Assembly: GCF_022227765.1 (NCBI RefSeq)
Contig: NZ_JAJMLZ010000010.1
Span: forward strand, 81,501-145,500
DNA length: 64,000 nucleotides
From: Ectothiorhodospira shaposhnikovii
GTDB lineage: Bacteria; Pseudomonadota; Gammaproteobacteria; Ectothiorhodospirales; Ectothiorhodospiraceae
Direction of reading: 5' to 3'
Each line of letters opens with the position of its first letter. The stretch's first letter is position 1. The position numbers and the translations under genes are program-made. Positions 28,514-39,378 of this stretch are shown here, piece after piece. The notes beneath the pieces were generated by a model that made no database searches, was not told the DNA's origin, and saw only the letters and a program-made list of their open reading frames with translations.

Positions 28514-28572
28514 AGGGTTCAAACCTCCTTCATTGGGCCGGCGGGCACACCGCCACAGCAATCCGACCACGC

Positions 28573-28602
28573 GCCGCCGTCGGGGTTCGCGCCGACGGCG
28601 GC
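28573..28602. other. Strong GC-rich hairpin in the selO-fdnG intergenic region
   Basis: An 11-base-pair perfect stem (GCCGCCGTCGG and its complement) with an eight-base loop lies between the selO start and the FNR-like dyad. No T-run follows on either strand. On the minus strand it would sit in the selO leader, where it could block or stabilise the message. Its function is unknown. Confidence 0.6.
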
Positions 28603-28610
28603 AAGGAATA

Positions 28611-28651
28611 TTGACCATACTCAATTCCGGGTCTACGCTCTAGCTTATATA
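28611..28651 (+). promoter_or_regulatory. FNR/ANR-type site and promoter of fdnGHI
   Basis: TTGACCATACTCAA (28611-28624) has the TTGA-N6-TCAA form of the FNR consensus. A TATATA -10 box at 28646-28651 predicts a transcription start near 28658-28659. The dyad is then centred about 41 bases upstream, the class II activator position. This fits oxygen-regulated expression of formate dehydrogenase N. The site is close to symmetric and could also affect divergent selO. Confidence 0.65.
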
Positions 28652-28757
28652 CCTATTACAAAAATGAAAATCATCGTTGCCGACCCCACAGCGACCCTCA
28701 TCGTCCGCGATGTGCAAGGGCCCACATACCACAACAGGCCCGGAGGAGAACCGATCG

Positions 28758-31700
28758 ATGCAAGTCACCAGACGCCAGTTCATGAAGCTCTGCGGCGTCG
28801 GGCTGGGATCATCCAGCCTGGCGGTCATGGGCTTCTCCCCCACCGAGCTGCAGGCTTCGGTGCGCCAGTTCAAACTGGCCCGCACCAGGGAGACCCGCAG
28901 CACCTGTCCCTACTGCTCCGTCAGCTGCGGCGTGATCCTCTATACCCGGGGTTCCGGCGCCAAGAATGCCAAGGCCGCCCTGGTGCACGTGGAAGGCGAC
29001 CCGGACAACCCGGTGAACCGGGGCACCCTCTGCCCCAAGGGTGCCGGGCTCATGGACATGATCAACAGCGACAGCCGCTTGCGTCAGCCCCAGTACCGGG
29101 CACCCGGTTCGGATCAGTGGCAGACCCTTTCCTGGGATGAGGCCATCACCCGCATCGCCCGTCTGATGAAGGATGACCGCGATGCCAACTTCATGGAATT
29201 CAATGACCAGGGGCAGCGGGTCAACCGCTGGAACACCACCGGTTTTCTGGCCAGCTCCGCCGCCGCCAATGAAAGCGGCTACCTGACCGCCAAGACCGCC
29301 CGTGCCTACGGCATGACGGCGGTGGATACCCAGGCACGCATCTGACACGCCCCGACGGTGGCCAGTCTGGCCCCGACGTTCGGCAGAGGTGCAATGACCA
29401 ATCACTGGGTCGACATCAAAAATGCCGACCTGATCCTCATCATGGGCGGCAACGCAGCCGAGGCCCATCCCTGCGGCTTCAAGTGGGTCACCGAGGCCAA
29501 GGCCAACCGGGGCGCAAAACTGGTGGTGGTGGATCCCCGCTTCACCCGCTCCGCCGCTGTCTCCGACTACTACGCTCCCGTGCGGGTAGGCTCCGATATT
29601 GCCTTCCTCGGCGGTGTCATCCGCTACCTGCTGGAGACCGGACAGATCAATCACGAATACGTGGCCCATTACACCAATGCGGCCCTGATCGTGAAGGAGG
29701 AGTACAGTTTTGCGGACGGTCTGTTCTCCGGCTACGACGAGGTCAACCGCCGCTATGACCGCAGTTCCTGGGGTTACGAGCTGGGCGAGGACGGCTACGT
29801 GCGGGCGGATGAGACCCTGCAGCACCCCCGCTGCGTCTACCAGCTGATGAAGACCCACTTCGATCGCTATACCCCCGAGGTGGTCAGTCGCATCACCGGC
29901 ACACCGGAAGACCGTTTCCTGAAGATCTGCGAGATGATCGGCGAAACGTCCCGGCCCGACAAGGTGATGACCATCATGTACGCCCTGGGCTGGACCCAGC
30001 ACAGCGTCGGCTCCCAGAACATCCGCACCATGGCCATGATCCAGCTGTTGCTGGGCAACATGGGCATGCCGGGCGGCGGCGTCAACGCGCTACGGGGCCA
30101 TGCCAACGTGCAGGGCATCACGGACATGAACCTGGTCACCACCAACCTGCCCGGCTACCTGGGACTGCCCGGCGATGACGACCAGAGCTTTGAGGGCTTC
30201 ATGGACAAGCGCGCCCTCAAGCCCGTGCGCCCGGGCCAGATGAGCTTCTGGCAGAACTATCCCAAGTTCCATGTCAGCCTGATGAAAGCCTGGTGGGGCG
30301 AACACGCCAACGCCGACAACGGCTTCGCCTGGGACTACCTGCCCCACGTGGACAAGCCCTATGACGTGCTGCAGATGTTCGAACTGATGCACGCCGGGCA
30401 GATGAACGGGTTCCTCTGTCAGGGCTTCAACCCGCTGGCGGCGGTGTCCCACAAGGCCAAGATGAGCACCGCCCTGGCACGCCTGAAATACATGGTGGTG
30501 ATGGACCCCCTGGCCACGGAGACGTCGGAATTCTGGCGCAATTTCGGCGAGTTCAATCCGGTCAATACCCGCCAGATCCAGACCGAGGTCTTCCGCCTGC
30601 CCACCACCCTGTTTGCCGAGGAAGACGGCACCTTCACCAACTCCGGACGGGTCATCGCCTGGAAGGAGAAGGCAGTGGATCCTCCGGGCGTCGCCCGCAC
30701 CGACCGGCGCATCATCGCCGGACTGTACCTGGAACTGAAGCGACTCTACGAGGAGGAAGGCGGCGCCTACCCGGACCCCATCGTCCACCTGCACTGGCCC
30801 TACGGCAATCCGGACGAACCCTCGGCGCCGGAACTGCTGCGGGAGATCTCCGGCCGGGCGCTGCAGGACATCGGCGATATACCCGCCGGGCGCCAGCTGG
30901 CCGGTTTCGGCCAGCTCAGGGACGACGGCGGCACCGCCTGCGGCAACTGGCTCTACAGCGGCTGCTGGTCGGCGGAGGGCAACCTCACCGCCCGCCGCGA
31001 CACCGCGGACCCCTCCGGCCTGGGCATCTACCCCGGCTGGGGCTTTGCCTGGCCGGCCAATCGGCGCATCCTTTACAACCGCGCCGCCTGCGACACCCAG
31101 GGCAAGCCCTGGGATCCCCGCCGGGCTCCCATTGCCTGGGACGGCAGTCGCTGGAGCGGGCCGGACATCCCCGACATGCGGCCCACCGCCGCCCCCGGGG
31201 AACAGGTCAGTCCCTTCATCATGCTGCCCGAAGGGGTGGCGCGACTGTTTGCGGGCATGAACGACGGTCCCTTCCCCGAGCATTACGAACCCTTCGAAAG
31301 TCCCCTGGGCTACAACCCGCTCCATCCCGACCAGCCCGCGGTGACCAGCAACCCGGCGGCCCGGGTGTTCGCCAACGACTGGGCCAGTTTCGGCACCGCC
31401 CGGGACTTCCCCTACGCCGCCACCACCTACCGGCTCACGGAGCACATGCACTTCTGGACCAAGCATTCCCTGGCCAACGCCATCGTCCAGCCGTCCCAGT
31501 TCATCGAGATCGGCGAAGCCCTGGCGCGGGAAAAGGGGATCGCCAACGGCGACCAGGTCACGGTGGAGTCCAACCGGGGGGAGATCACCGCCACCGCAGT
31601 GGTCACCAAACGCATCAAGCCCCTGCGGGTGGAGGGCCGCACGGTACACACGGTGGGCATTCCCATCCACTGGGGCTTCACCGGCGTGGCCAACAAGGGC

Positions 31701-31793
31701 TACCTGGCGAACGTGCTCACGCCGTTCGTGGGCGATGCCAACTCCCAGACGCCTGAGTTCAAGGCGTTCCTCGTCAACATCGAGAAGGCCTGA
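28758..31793 (+). CDS. fdnG: Formate dehydrogenase N alpha subunit, selenoprotein (in-frame UGA)
   Basis: The catalytic molybdopterin subunit, 1011 residues if the TGA at 29343-29345 is read as selenocysteine. Frame is continuous across it: [16 protein letters not shown], matching the active site of E. coli FdnG. The N-terminus has a Tat signal ([17 protein letters not shown]), so the protein is periplasmic. The [4Fe-4S] motif [11 protein letters not shown] follows at about residues 53-62, with its fourth cysteine in TLCPKGAG. The start ATG at 28758 has GGAGGAG upstream. It oxidises formate to CO2 and passes electrons to FdnH. Conceptual translation stopping at the TGA would break it into two false genes (ending 29345 and starting 29358). 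Confidence 0.96.
29343..29383 (+). promoter_or_regulatory. Selenocysteine UGA codon and bacterial SECIS element
   Basis: Directly after the UGA an apical hairpin forms between 29357 and 29374. GG pairs with CC, a single U (29359) is bulged, GGCC pairs with GGCC, and the loop is AGUCU. The bulged U and the GU in the loop are the features recognised by SelB in E. coli fdhF and fdnG. A lower stem (29352-29355 with 29380-29383) supports the fold. The selB and tRNA-Sec genes are in the same window. Confidence 0.9.
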
Positions 31794-31804
31794 GGAGGTG
31801 CGCC

Positions 31805-32725
31805 ATGGCATCCATGCAAAGTCTTGATATCAAGAACCGCTCGGCCACCAGCCTGCCCTCCCCCAGCGTGCGCAGTCACACGGAACTGGCCAAGCTCATC
31901 GACGTGTCCAAGTGCATCGGTTGCAAGGCCTGTCAGGTGGCCTGCATGGAATGGAATGACCTGCGGGGACCGGTGGGGGAAAACACCGGCGTCTACGACA
32001 ACCCCCAGGACCTGAACGAGCACACCTGGACCCTGATGCGCTTCTCGGAAGTGGAACCGGATGATTTCTCCTTTGAATGGCTCATCCGCAAGGACGGCTG
32101 CATGCACTGCGACGACCCGGGCTGCCTCAAGGCCTGCCCGGCCCCCGGAGCCATCGTGCAGTATGCCAACGGCATCGTGGACTTCATCTCGGAGAAATGC
32201 ATCGGCTGCGGCTACTGCATCGCCGGCTGTCCCTTCGACATCCCGCGCCTGTCCCGGGCGGACAACCGGGCCTACAAGTGCACCCTGTGTTCCGACCGGG
32301 TGGCCGTGGGCCTGGAACCGGCCTGCGTCACCACCTGCCCCACCGGCTGCATCACCTTCGGCACCAAGGAGGACATGAAACAGCAGGCGGTCCTGCGCAT
32401 TGCGGACCTCAACAGCCGGGGTTACGACAACGCCGGACTCTACGACCCGCCCGGCGTGGGCGGCACCCATGTCATGTACGTGCTGCAGCATGCGGATCGA
32501 CCCGGGCTATACCATGGCCTGCCCGAAGACCCGCGCATCAGTCCCATGGTGGGATTCTGGCAGGGCATCACCAAACCCCTGGCCATCGGTGCCCTGGCCC
32601 TGCTGGCCATGGCGTCCTTCCTGCACTTCATCAAGCACGGCCCCAATGTGGCGGAGGAGGACGACGACGCCCCCTCCCGCGACAAGACCCGGGACCGCAA
32701 GGAGGAATCCAGCCATGTCGAATAA
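31805..32725 (+). CDS. fdnH: Formate dehydrogenase N beta subunit (iron-sulfur)
   Basis: A 306-residue electron-transfer subunit with four ferredoxin-type cysteine clusters: [35 protein letters not shown] and CTLCSDRV with [10 protein letters not shown]. One membrane helix near residues 255-275 ([19 protein letters not shown]) anchors it to the inner membrane. It passes electrons from FdnG to the cytochrome FdnI. It starts 11 bases after fdnG and overlaps fdnI by 11 bases. An acidic and basic tail ([18 protein letters not shown]) ends the protein. Confidence 0.96.
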   Translation: MASMQSLDIKNRSATSLPSPSVRSHTELAKLIDVSKCIGCKACQVACMEWNDLRGPVGENTGVYDNPQDLNEHTWTLMRFSEVEPDDFSFEWLIRKDGCMHCDDPGCLKACPAPGAIVQYANGIVDFISEKCIGCGYCIAGCPFDIPRLSRADNRAYKCTLCSDRVAVGLEPACVTTCPTGCITFGTKEDMKQQAVLRIADLNSRGYDNAGLYDPPGVGGTHVMYVLQHADRPGLYHGLPEDPRISPMVGFWQGITKPLAIGALALLAMASFLHFIKHGPNVAEEDDDAPSRDKTRDRKEESSHVE

Positions 32726-33347
32726 AGACGATATCCGGCGCTACAAGGACGGGGAAAGACTGCACCACTGGATCGTGGCCGTCACCTTCATCCTCCTGGC
32801 CATGTCGGGGCTGGCCCTGTTCCATCCGTCCCTGTACTGGCTCACCAACCTCTTCGGCGGCGGCCAGTGGACCCGCATCCTGCACCCCTTCATCGGCCTG
32901 GTGATGTTCGTGTCGGTGATGGTGCTGATGGTGCGATTCTGGCGTCACAATCTCGTCAACCGGGATGACCTGCGCTGGATCCGCTACCTGCCCGACGCCC
33001 TGCACAAGCGGGAAGGCCGCCTGCCCCCGGTGGGTCGCTACAACGCCGGCCAGAAGATCATCTACTGGTCCACGGTCATCGGCATGTTCCTGCTGCTGTT
33101 CTCCGGGCTGATCATGTGGCAACCCTACTTCGCCCCGGTCTTCCCCATCGGTCTGGTGCGGTTCGCCATCCTGGTGCATGCCTTCAGCGCCATCCTGCTG
33201 ATGATGGTCATCATCCTGCACATCTATGCCGCCATCTGGGTCAAGGGCAGCCTGCAGGCCATGGTCAAGGGCACGGTGAGCCGGACCTGGGCGAAGAAGC
33301 ACCACCCCCTGTGGTACCGGGAAGTCACCCAGGAGGAGCGTAAATGA
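32715..33347 (+). CDS. fdnI: Formate dehydrogenase N cytochrome b556 gamma subunit
   Basis: A 210-residue protein with four membrane helices. The start is the ATG at 32715 ([19 protein letters not shown]), with GGAGGA eight bases upstream. Histidines in [27 protein letters not shown] and ILHIYAAIW fit the haem b ligands of this family. It transfers electrons from FdnH to quinone on the cytoplasmic side. It overlaps fdnH and fdhE, so the subunits are translated together. Confidence 0.95.
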   Translation: MSNKDDIRRYKDGERLHHWIVAVTFILLAMSGLALFHPSLYWLTNLFGGGQWTRILHPFIGLVMFVSVMVLMVRFWRHNLVNRDDLRWIRYLPDALHKREGRLPPVGRYNAGQKIIYWSTVIGMFLLLFSGLIMWQPYFAPVFPIGLVRFAILVHAFSAILLMMVIILHIYAAIWVKGSLQAMVKGTVSRTWAKKHHPLWYREVTQEERK

Positions 33348-34261
33348 CCACCATCCTGCGGCCGGGAGAGATCCAGGGTCCCGGCACCCCGGCACCATTC
33401 CTGAAACTGCCCGACCCGGACAGCCTGTTCACCCGGCGGGCGGAACGGTTCCAGGGACTGGCACAGGATCATCCGGTGGAGGCCTTCCTGCTGTTCATGG
33501 CCGCCCTGACCCAGGCCCAGCACCGCCTGGTGGAGACGCTGACCGGCAGGGCCCCGGACACCCTGCCCCGCCCCGCCCCCCGGGGACTGCCCTTCCCGGC
33601 GGCCGGGCTGCCGGACATCCGTCACTGGCAACCCGGTCTACGGTCATTGCTGGAAGAGATCGAACCATCGGCTCCGGCCCCCACCCGGGCCGCCATCCGG
33701 CGGCTGCGGCACATGTCCGACCCGGATCGGGTCGCCATGGCCAGGGAGATCCTCCGTGGCCATGGCAGTGCCCGGGACCCGGCCGCCGCCCCACTGCTGG
33801 CGGCGGCCCTGCAGGCCCACTGGACTGTGTGGATTGGACAGACGGCAGTGGAGGGCATCCCGGCGCAGACCGAGGCCACCCACTGTCCCGTCTGCGGCAG
33901 CCCCCCGGTGGCGGGGGTGATCCACAGCGGCGGCGGCATCCATGGTCGCCGCACCCTGCACTGCAGCCTGTGCCAGAGCCAGTGGCATCTGGAGCGGCTC
34001 AAATGCAGCCACTGCCATGCCACCACCGATCTGGAGTATCCGGGTCTGGAAGGCCATCACCCGGCCGTCAAGGCCGAAGTCTGCGGCCACTGTCGCAGCT
34101 ATCTCAAGCTCATCAACCTGGAAACCGATCCCCGGGCCGACCCGGTGGCCGACCATCTGGCCACCCTCGCCCTGGACCTGCTGCTGGGGGAGGAAGGCTA
34201 CACCCCCAGCGGCATCAATCTGCTGCTCTATCTGGAAGAGGCACCCGCCACCACAGCCTGA
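33344..34261 (+). CDS. fdhE: Formate dehydrogenase accessory protein FdhE
   Basis: A 305-residue cytoplasmic rubredoxin-like protein needed for active membrane formate dehydrogenases. Four CxxC-type pairs lie in the C-terminal half: [24 protein letters not shown] and CGHCRSY. The N-terminal half is helical. The ATG overlaps the fdnI stop (ATGA type), so it belongs to the fdn operon. FdhD, the sulfurtransferase that usually also acts on this enzyme, is not in the window. Confidence 0.93.
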   Translation: MTTILRPGEIQGPGTPAPFLKLPDPDSLFTRRAERFQGLAQDHPVEAFLLFMAALTQAQHRLVETLTGRAPDTLPRPAPRGLPFPAAGLPDIRHWQPGLRSLLEEIEPSAPAPTRAAIRRLRHMSDPDRVAMAREILRGHGSARDPAAAPLLAAALQAHWTVWIGQTAVEGIPAQTEATHCPVCGSPPVAGVIHSGGGIHGRRTLHCSLCQSQWHLERLKCSHCHATTDLEYPGLEGHHPAVKAEVCGHCRSYLKLINLETDPRADPVADHLATLALDLLLGEEGYTPSGINLLLYLEEAPATTA

Positions 34262-34373
34262 TGCAACCCCAAAAACCCCGCGGGAGCGGGCCTGCCCGCA
34301 AACAGCGCCGCTGAAAGCACAACCGTCGCTCCCCACAGTAACCCAGTGCCGCGTGACGGCCGAGTCAAGGACC

Positions 34374-35810
34374 ATGACCACCAGAACAGACACCGAATGC
34401 TCCCCATCACCCACCAGCATCGACCCCAGCCACCGCCCTCCCGCGGTGGAACGGCTGCTCACCCATCCCCGGGCCGTCCCCCTACAGAACCGACACGGTC
34501 GCCGCTCCCTGATCCAGGCCCTGCGCCTGGTACTGGATCAGTGGCGGGGCGACCCCCGACCCTCACCCACCCCCGACCACTTCCTCGATCGTGCCGAAGC
34601 CGTGCTGGAGGCCGCCGCCACCCCGCGCCTGCGCCCTGTGTTCAACCTCACGGGCACCGTCCTGCACACCAACCTGGGCCGCGCCCTGCTGCCGGAGGAG
34701 GCCATGACCGCCGTGATCCAGGCCGCCACCCGTCCCGGCAATCTGGAGTTCGACCTGGCCACCGGCAAGCGCGGCGACCGGGACACCCTCATCAACGGCC
34801 TGATCCGGGAACTCACCGGTGCCGAGGCCGCCACCGTGGTCAACAACAACGCCGCCGCCGTGCTGCTGGCCCTCAACACCCTGGCCCTGCGCAAGGAAGT
34901 GATCATCTCCCGGGGGGAACTGGTGGAGATCGGCGGCGCCTTCCGCATCCCCGAGGTGATGAGCCGGGCCGGTTGCAAGCTGGTGGAGGTGGGCGCCACC
35001 AACCGCACCCACGCCCGTGACTTCCAGCAAGCCCTCACCGAACGCACCCGCCTCATTCTCAAGGCCCATACCAGCAACTATGCCATCGAGGGCTTCACCC
35101 ACACGGTTCCCGAACCGGAACTGGCCGCCCTGGCCCACGCCCACGCACTGCCCTTCATGGTGGACCTGGGCAGCGGCACCCTCACCGACCTGAGTCGCCA
35201 CGGGCTGCCCCGGGAACCCACGGTGCAGGACACCCTGGCCCATGGCGCCGACGTGGTTACCTTCAGCGGTGACAAGCTGCTGGGCGGCCCCCAGGCGGGG
35301 CTGATCGTGGGCCGAGCCGACCTCATCGACCGCATCAAGAAAAACCCCCTCAAGCGCGCCCTGCGGGTGGACAAGATGACCCTGGCCGCCCTGGAGGCCG
35401 TGCTTCGTCTCTACCGGGACCCGGACCGATTGGGAGAACGACTCACCACCCTGCGCCTGCTCAGCCGCCCCGTCGAACGGATCCGCACCCAGGCCGAACG
35501 CCTGCTGCCGGCCCTGCAGGCGGCCCTGGGGGACGGCATGACGGTCACCAGCCGTCCCTGCCGAAGCCAGATCGGCAGCGGCGCCCTGCCGGTGGACCGA
35601 CTGCCCAGCCAGGCCCTGGTCATCCAGCCCACCCAACGGGGACGGGGCGCCGGCACCACCCTCAAAGGCCTGGAACAGCGGCTGCGGGACCTGCCCGTGC
35701 CGGTGATCGGCCGGCTGCACGACGGGGCCCTGTGGCTGGACCTGCGCTGCCTGGAGGATGAGGCCGATTTCGTATCCCAGCTACCTCGCCTGCGGGAGAT
35801 CGCATCATGA
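34374..35810 (+). CDS. selA: L-seryl-tRNA(Sec) selenium transferase SelA
   Basis: A 478-residue PLP enzyme that converts Ser-tRNA(Sec) to Sec-tRNA(Sec) with selenophosphate. The N-terminal tRNA-binding region ([11 protein letters not shown]) and the fold-type I core are clear, with the PLP lysine in [14 protein letters not shown] and the [15 protein letters not shown] segment. The ATG at 34374 has AAGGA a few bases upstream and gives near-standard length. A 112-base gap separates it from fdhE. It overlaps selB by four bases (ATGA). Confidence 0.97.
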   Translation: MTTRTDTECSPSPTSIDPSHRPPAVERLLTHPRAVPLQNRHGRRSLIQALRLVLDQWRGDPRPSPTPDHFLDRAEAVLEAAATPRLRPVFNLTGTVLHTNLGRALLPEEAMTAVIQAATRPGNLEFDLATGKRGDRDTLINGLIRELTGAEAATVVNNNAAAVLLALNTLALRKEVIISRGELVEIGGAFRIPEVMSRAGCKLVEVGATNRTHARDFQQALTERTRLILKAHTSNYAIEGFTHTVPEPELAALAHAHALPFMVDLGSGTLTDLSRHGLPREPTVQDTLAHGADVVTFSGDKLLGGPQAGLIVGRADLIDRIKKNPLKRALRVDKMTLAALEAVLRLYRDPDRLGERLTTLRLLSRPVERIRTQAERLLPALQAALGDGMTVTSRPCRSQIGSGALPVDRLPSQALVIQPTQRGRGAGTTLKGLEQRLRDLPVPVIGRLHDGALWLDLRCLEDEADFVSQLPRLREIAS

Positions 35811-37723
35811 TCATCGGTACCGCCGGCCATATCGACCACGGCAAGACCGCCCTGGTGAAGGCCCTCACCGGCGTTGACGCCGACCGCTGGAAGGAGGAAC
35901 AGGCACGGGGCATCACCCTGGACCTGGGCTATGCCTACCAGACCCTGGATGACGGCCTCAGCCTGGGCTTCGTGGATGTGCCCGGGCATGAAAGGCTCAT
36001 CCACAACATGCTGGCCGGGGCCACCGGCATCGACCACGTCCTGCTGGTGATTGCCGCCGATGACGGTCCCATGCCCCAGACCCTGGAACACCTGCAAATC
36101 CTTTCCCTGCTGGGACTGGAGCGGGGCACGGTGGCCCTGAACAAATGCGACCGGGTGGACGAGGACCGACTGGCCCGGGTCCTCTCCCGGGTCCAGGCCC
36201 TGCTACGGGATTCCGCCCTGGCCGATGCCCCCGTCCTGCCGGTTTCCGCCATCACCGGCCGGGGTCTGGCGGCCCTCAAGGATCATCTGCACCGGCAGGC
36301 CCGCCTTCAGGGCGAACGGCGGCATGAGGGCCGTTTCCGGCTGGCGGTGGATCGCTGCTTCACCCTCGGCGGGACCGGCACCGTGGTCACCGGCACCGTC
36401 CACGCCGGACAGGTCAGGGTCGGCGACCACCTGTGCCTGAGTCCTTCCGGCCTGAACGTGCGGGTCCGCGGCCTGCATGCCCAGAACCGGCCGGCGGAAC
36501 GGGGCCTGACCGGCCAGCGCTGCGCCCTCAACCTCACCGGCCCCCATCTGACCCGGGAGGCCGTCAGCCGGGGCGACTGGGTGGTGGACCCGGACCTTCA
36601 CCACCCCGCCGTGCGCCTGGATGCCCGACTGCGGGTGCTGGCGGACGCGCCCGGCCCGCTGACCCACTGGACACCGGTCCACCTGCACCTGGGGGCCGCC
36701 CGGCTCATGGCCCGGGTGGCGGTCCTGGAGGGAGAGGCCATCCCGCCGGGAGCCGACGGTCTGGTGCAACTGGTCCTGTCCCAGGAGACCCACGCCCTGC
36801 GGGGGGACCGCTTCGTGCTGCGGGACGTCTCCGCCCGCCGCAATCTGGGGGGCGGCCTGATCCTGGATCCCTGGGGACCCGCCCGGGGCAGGCGCACGGC
36901 CTCGCGTCTGGCCCTGCTGCGGGCCTGGGAACAGAACGATCCCCTGGCGGCATTACGCCAGGCCCTGCCCCAGGCGCCGGGCGGCCTGAATCTGGAAACA
37001 CTGTCCCGCCAGTGGAACCTGGACCCGACCGAGCAGACACGACTGGCGGACACGCCGGATCTGCTGACCCTCGAAACCCCGGCGGGTCCAGTGGCCTTTG
37101 ATCCCGGACTCTGGCAGGACCTGAAGACACGGACACTCAAGCAACTGGGGGAAGAGCATGCCCATCACCCCGACCGCCTGGGTCCCGACCGGGAACGCCT
37201 GCGGCGCCGGGTGGCCCCTGCCCTGGCCCGCCCTGTATTCGCCGCCCTGGTGGATGAACTGCTAGCGGCAGGTGCCGTACGGCAACAGGCCCCCTGGCTG
37301 CACCTGCCCGACCATTGTCTGCACCTGTCCCCGGATCAGGAAACACTCTGGCAGAACCAAATCCTGCCCCTGGTCCAGGCCGACCCCTTCAATCCCCCCC
37401 GGGTGCGGGACATTGCCCGCGCCCTGTCCCAGGATGAGACCCACATCCGGGCCCTGATGCAGCAGCTCACCGCCATGGGGCAGGTCTGCCGCATCGCCCA
37501 TGATCACTATTTCCACCGGGAGGCAGTGGCCGAACTGGAAGCCATCGTCCGCGAGTTGTCCGACACCGAGGGGGCGGCCCTGGCGGCTCCGTTCCGGGAC
37601 CGCATCGGCACCGGCCGCAAGGTGGCCATCCAGATCCTGGAGTATTTTGATCGCATCGGCTACTGCCGCCGGGTAGGCGATGAACACCGGGTATTCCGGG
37701 ACTCCCTATGGCGCATGCGCTGA
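35807..37723 (+). CDS. selB: Selenocysteine-specific elongation factor SelB
   Basis: A 638-residue GTPase that delivers Sec-tRNA(Sec) to UGA codons marked by SECIS. G1 is [18 protein letters not shown]3 [13 protein letters not shown] and G4 LNKCDRVDE. Beta-barrel domains 2 and 3 follow, and the C-terminal third is a set of winged-helix domains that bind the SECIS hairpin. The start overlaps the selA stop as ATGA. Its target in this window is the fdnG UGA. Confidence 0.97.
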   Translation: MIIGTAGHIDHGKTALVKALTGVDADRWKEEQARGITLDLGYAYQTLDDGLSLGFVDVPGHERLIHNMLAGATGIDHVLLVIAADDGPMPQTLEHLQILSLLGLERGTVALNKCDRVDEDRLARVLSRVQALLRDSALADAPVLPVSAITGRGLAALKDHLHRQARLQGERRHEGRFRLAVDRCFTLGGTGTVVTGTVHAGQVRVGDHLCLSPSGLNVRVRGLHAQNRPAERGLTGQRCALNLTGPHLTREAVSRGDWVVDPDLHHPAVRLDARLRVLADAPGPLTHWTPVHLHLGAARLMARVAVLEGEAIPPGADGLVQLVLSQETHALRGDRFVLRDVSARRNLGGGLILDPWGPARGRRTASRLALLRAWEQNDPLAALRQALPQAPGGLNLETLSRQWNLDPTEQTRLADTPDLLTLETPAGPVAFDPGLWQDLKTRTLKQLGEEHAHHPDRLGPDRERLRRRVAPALARPVFAALVDELLAAGAVRQQAPWLHLPDHCLHLSPDQETLWQNQILPLVQADPFNPPRVRDIARALSQDETHIRALMQQLTAMGQVCRIAHDHYFHREAVAELEAIVRELSDTEGAALAAPFRDRIGTGRKVAIQILEYFDRIGYCRRVGDEHRVFRDSLWRMR

Positions 37724-37768
37724 ACACCCGTTCCGTATCCATCGGCACCCATTGCAAGGAATCCAATC

Positions 37769-38818
37769 ATGTCCACCACCGACCACATCCCCCTCACCAC
37801 CCTCTCCCACGGCGGCGGCTGCGGCTGCAAGATCGCCCCAGCCGTCCTTCAGGAGGCCCTGCGGGGACTGACCCAGGGGGTGTTTCAGCCGGACCTGCTG
37901 GTGGGCAATGCCGGCAGCGACGATGCCGCCGTCTACCGGCTCAACGACCAGCAGGCCCTGGTGGCCACCACCGATTTCTTCATGCCCATCGTGGATGATC
38001 CCTTCGACTTCGGCCGCATCGCCGCCACCAACGCCCTGTCCGACGTCTATGCCATGGGCGCCACCCCCATCCTGGCCCTGGCCATCCTGGGCATGCCCCT
38101 GGACAAACTGCCGGTGTCCACCATCCGCCGGATCATGGCGGGGGGGGCGGCAATCTGCGCCGAGGCGGGCATCAACGTGGCGGGCGGTCATTCCATCGAC
38201 AGTCCGGAACCCATCTATGGCCTCGCCGCCCTGGGGCTGGTCCACCCGGACAGGGTCAAACGCAACGATCAGGCCCGGGACGGAGACGTGCTGATCCTGG
38301 GCAAGCCCCTGGGCATCGGTGTGCTGAGCAGTGCCTTGAAGAAAGGCCTGCTGGACGCCGCCGGCTACCAGGCCATGCTGAGCACCACCACCCGCCTCAA
38401 TCGGGTGGGCATCCCCCTGGGGGAACTGCCCGGTGTCCACGCCATGACCGATGTCACAGGCTTCGGCCTGCTGGGGCATCTGCTGGAGATCTGCCGGGGA
38501 TCGGGCCTGGCGGCCCGGGTGGAGTTCTCCCGGCTACCCATCCTGGACGCGGCCCGTCCCCTGGCGGAACAGGGTCTGGGGCCGGGGGCCATGGAGCGCA
38601 ACTGGGAGAGTTATGGGGCCGCGGTGAGGCTGGCGGACCATCTGCCGGACTGGGCCTGGCGCATCGGCACCGATCCGCAGACCAGCGGCGGCCTGCTGGT
38701 GGCCTGCGACGAACAGGCGGCGGCCACGGTACTGGCCCTGTTCAGAAGCCATGGGTTTGAAGCAGCGGCAACCATCGGCAGGCTGGAGGCAGGCACCCCG
38801 ACGGTGGATCTGGGCTGA
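37769..38818 (+). CDS. selD: Selenide, water dikinase SelD
   Basis: A 349-residue enzyme that makes selenophosphate from selenide and ATP. The glycine-rich N-terminal loop HGGGCGCKI contains Cys18 and Lys21, the catalytic pair. The codon at 18 is TGC, so this SelD is not itself a selenoprotein. The ATP-binding AIRS fold shows AGGHSIDSPEPIYG and DVTGFGLLGHL motifs. It lies 45 bases after selB and completes the selA-selB-selD operon. Confidence 0.97.
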   Translation: MSTTDHIPLTTLSHGGGCGCKIAPAVLQEALRGLTQGVFQPDLLVGNAGSDDAAVYRLNDQQALVATTDFFMPIVDDPFDFGRIAATNALSDVYAMGATPILALAILGMPLDKLPVSTIRRIMAGGAAICAEAGINVAGGHSIDSPEPIYGLAALGLVHPDRVKRNDQARDGDVLILGKPLGIGVLSSALKKGLLDAAGYQAMLSTTTRLNRVGIPLGELPGVHAMTDVTGFGLLGHLLEICRGSGLAARVEFSRLPILDAARPLAEQGLGPGAMERNWESYGAAVRLADHLPDWAWRIGTDPQTSGGLLVACDEQAAATVLALFRSHGFEAAATIGRLEAGTPTVDLG

Positions 38819-38828
38819 ACGCCCCCCT

Positions 38829-38847
38829 TAGCGGCCAAGGGCCGCTA
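38829..38847. terminator. Hairpin between convergent selD and tRNA-Sec
   Basis: A perfect 8-base-pair stem (TAGCGGCC and GGCCGCTA) with an AAG loop lies in the 36-base gap between the two convergent genes. There is no clear T-run on either side, so it is only a possible shared terminator. Confidence 0.4.
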
Positions 38848-38854
38848 CGGACAA

Positions 38855-38950
38855 TGGCGGAAGGGCGTGGGAGTCGAACCCACCCGGGACCGCCTGACGG
38901 CCCCAACCGGTTTTGAAGACCGGCCGCACCACCGGGCACGAAGCCCTTCC
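38855..38950 (-). tRNA. selC: tRNA-Sec (anticodon UCA)
   Basis: A 96-base tRNA on the minus strand with an 8-base-pair acceptor stem (GGAAGGGC with GCCCTTCC), discriminator G and encoded CCA. The anticodon is TCA (38914-38916) in CTTCAAA. The extended D stem, long variable arm and TTCGACTCC T-arm match the selC pattern of E. coli. Eight acceptor pairs and anticodon UCA are diagnostic of bacterial tRNA-Sec. It is convergent with selD and serves the fdnG UGA. Confidence 0.97.
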
Positions 38951-38987
38951 CATGTCCTTTCCCTAAAAGGCCTCCCCGTGTCCCTAC

Positions 38988-39083
38988 ACGACGTCTTCCT
39001 TGAACGACGTCTTCCTTGAACGACGTCTTCCTTGAACGACGTCTTCCTTGAACGGCGCCTTCCTTACACGACGCCTTCCTTAC
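38988..39083. repeat. 16-base tandem repeat, six units
   Basis: Four exact units of ACGACGTCTTCCTTGA are followed by two variants ending in CTTCCTTAC. The next unit begins ACGACGTC and then runs into ATTCCCGCG, the left end of the palindromic element. The array therefore shares its unit boundary with the element. There are no spacers of the kind seen in CRISPR arrays. Confidence 0.9.
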
Positions 39084-39088
39084 ACGAC

Positions 39089-39158
39089 GTCATTCCCGCG
39101 AAAGCGGGAATCCAGTCCGCGCTGAAAAATCCCGGACTCCCGCTTTCGCGGGAGTGAC
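39089..39158. repeat. REPIN-like palindromic element, copy 1
   Basis: GTCATTCCCGCGAAAGCGGG is followed by AATCCAGT, about 20 variable bases, then ACTCCCGCTTTCGCGGGAGT and GAC. Each half is a hairpin with the stem CCCGCgaaaGCGGG, and the two halves are inverted to each other. The same architecture recurs at 41110, 50983, 51799 and 61328. Confidence 0.85.
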
Positions 39159-39378
39159 GACAGCGGTGCCGCGGAACAAACGAAGATCAGGAGAACAACC
39201 CGCTTCCGCGGAAGCAACAACGGCGAAATGATGGAAATGATTGTAAGGCCACATGACCACCAGTACCATCCTCCCCCGTCCGAACCATCAGTAACATATC
39301 CCCCGCCCGACACAACCGAAACCGATCTCGGCCAGGACTGAAAACCAGAGTCGCCAGACAAAACCCGGGGCCAATCCC

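Larger units (their letters stand above)
38951..39378. other. Gene-free stretch with tandem array and REPIN-like element
   Basis: This 428-base gap holds a 16-base tandem array (38988-39083), a palindromic element directly after it (39089-39158), and a degenerate half copy around 39199-39216 (CCCGCTTCCGCGGAAG). From about 39217 to 39378 I see no gene, RNA or clear promoter. Confidence 0.7.

Noticed and set aside
29358..31793. A separate oxidoreductase gene starting after the TGA at 29343.
   Set aside because: The frame is continuous across the TGA, the residues match the FdnG selenocysteine site, and a SECIS hairpin follows.
30090..31811. A 573-codon minus-strand frame opposite fdnG.
   Set aside because: fdnG is certain on the plus strand. 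The frame is Gly/Val/His-rich without motifs.
37769..38818. SelD as a selenoprotein.
   Set aside because: The catalytic codon in GGGCGCK is TGC (cysteine), not TGA.
38988..39083. CRISPR array.
   Set aside because: The 16-base units are directly adjacent without spacers, and no cas gene is near.
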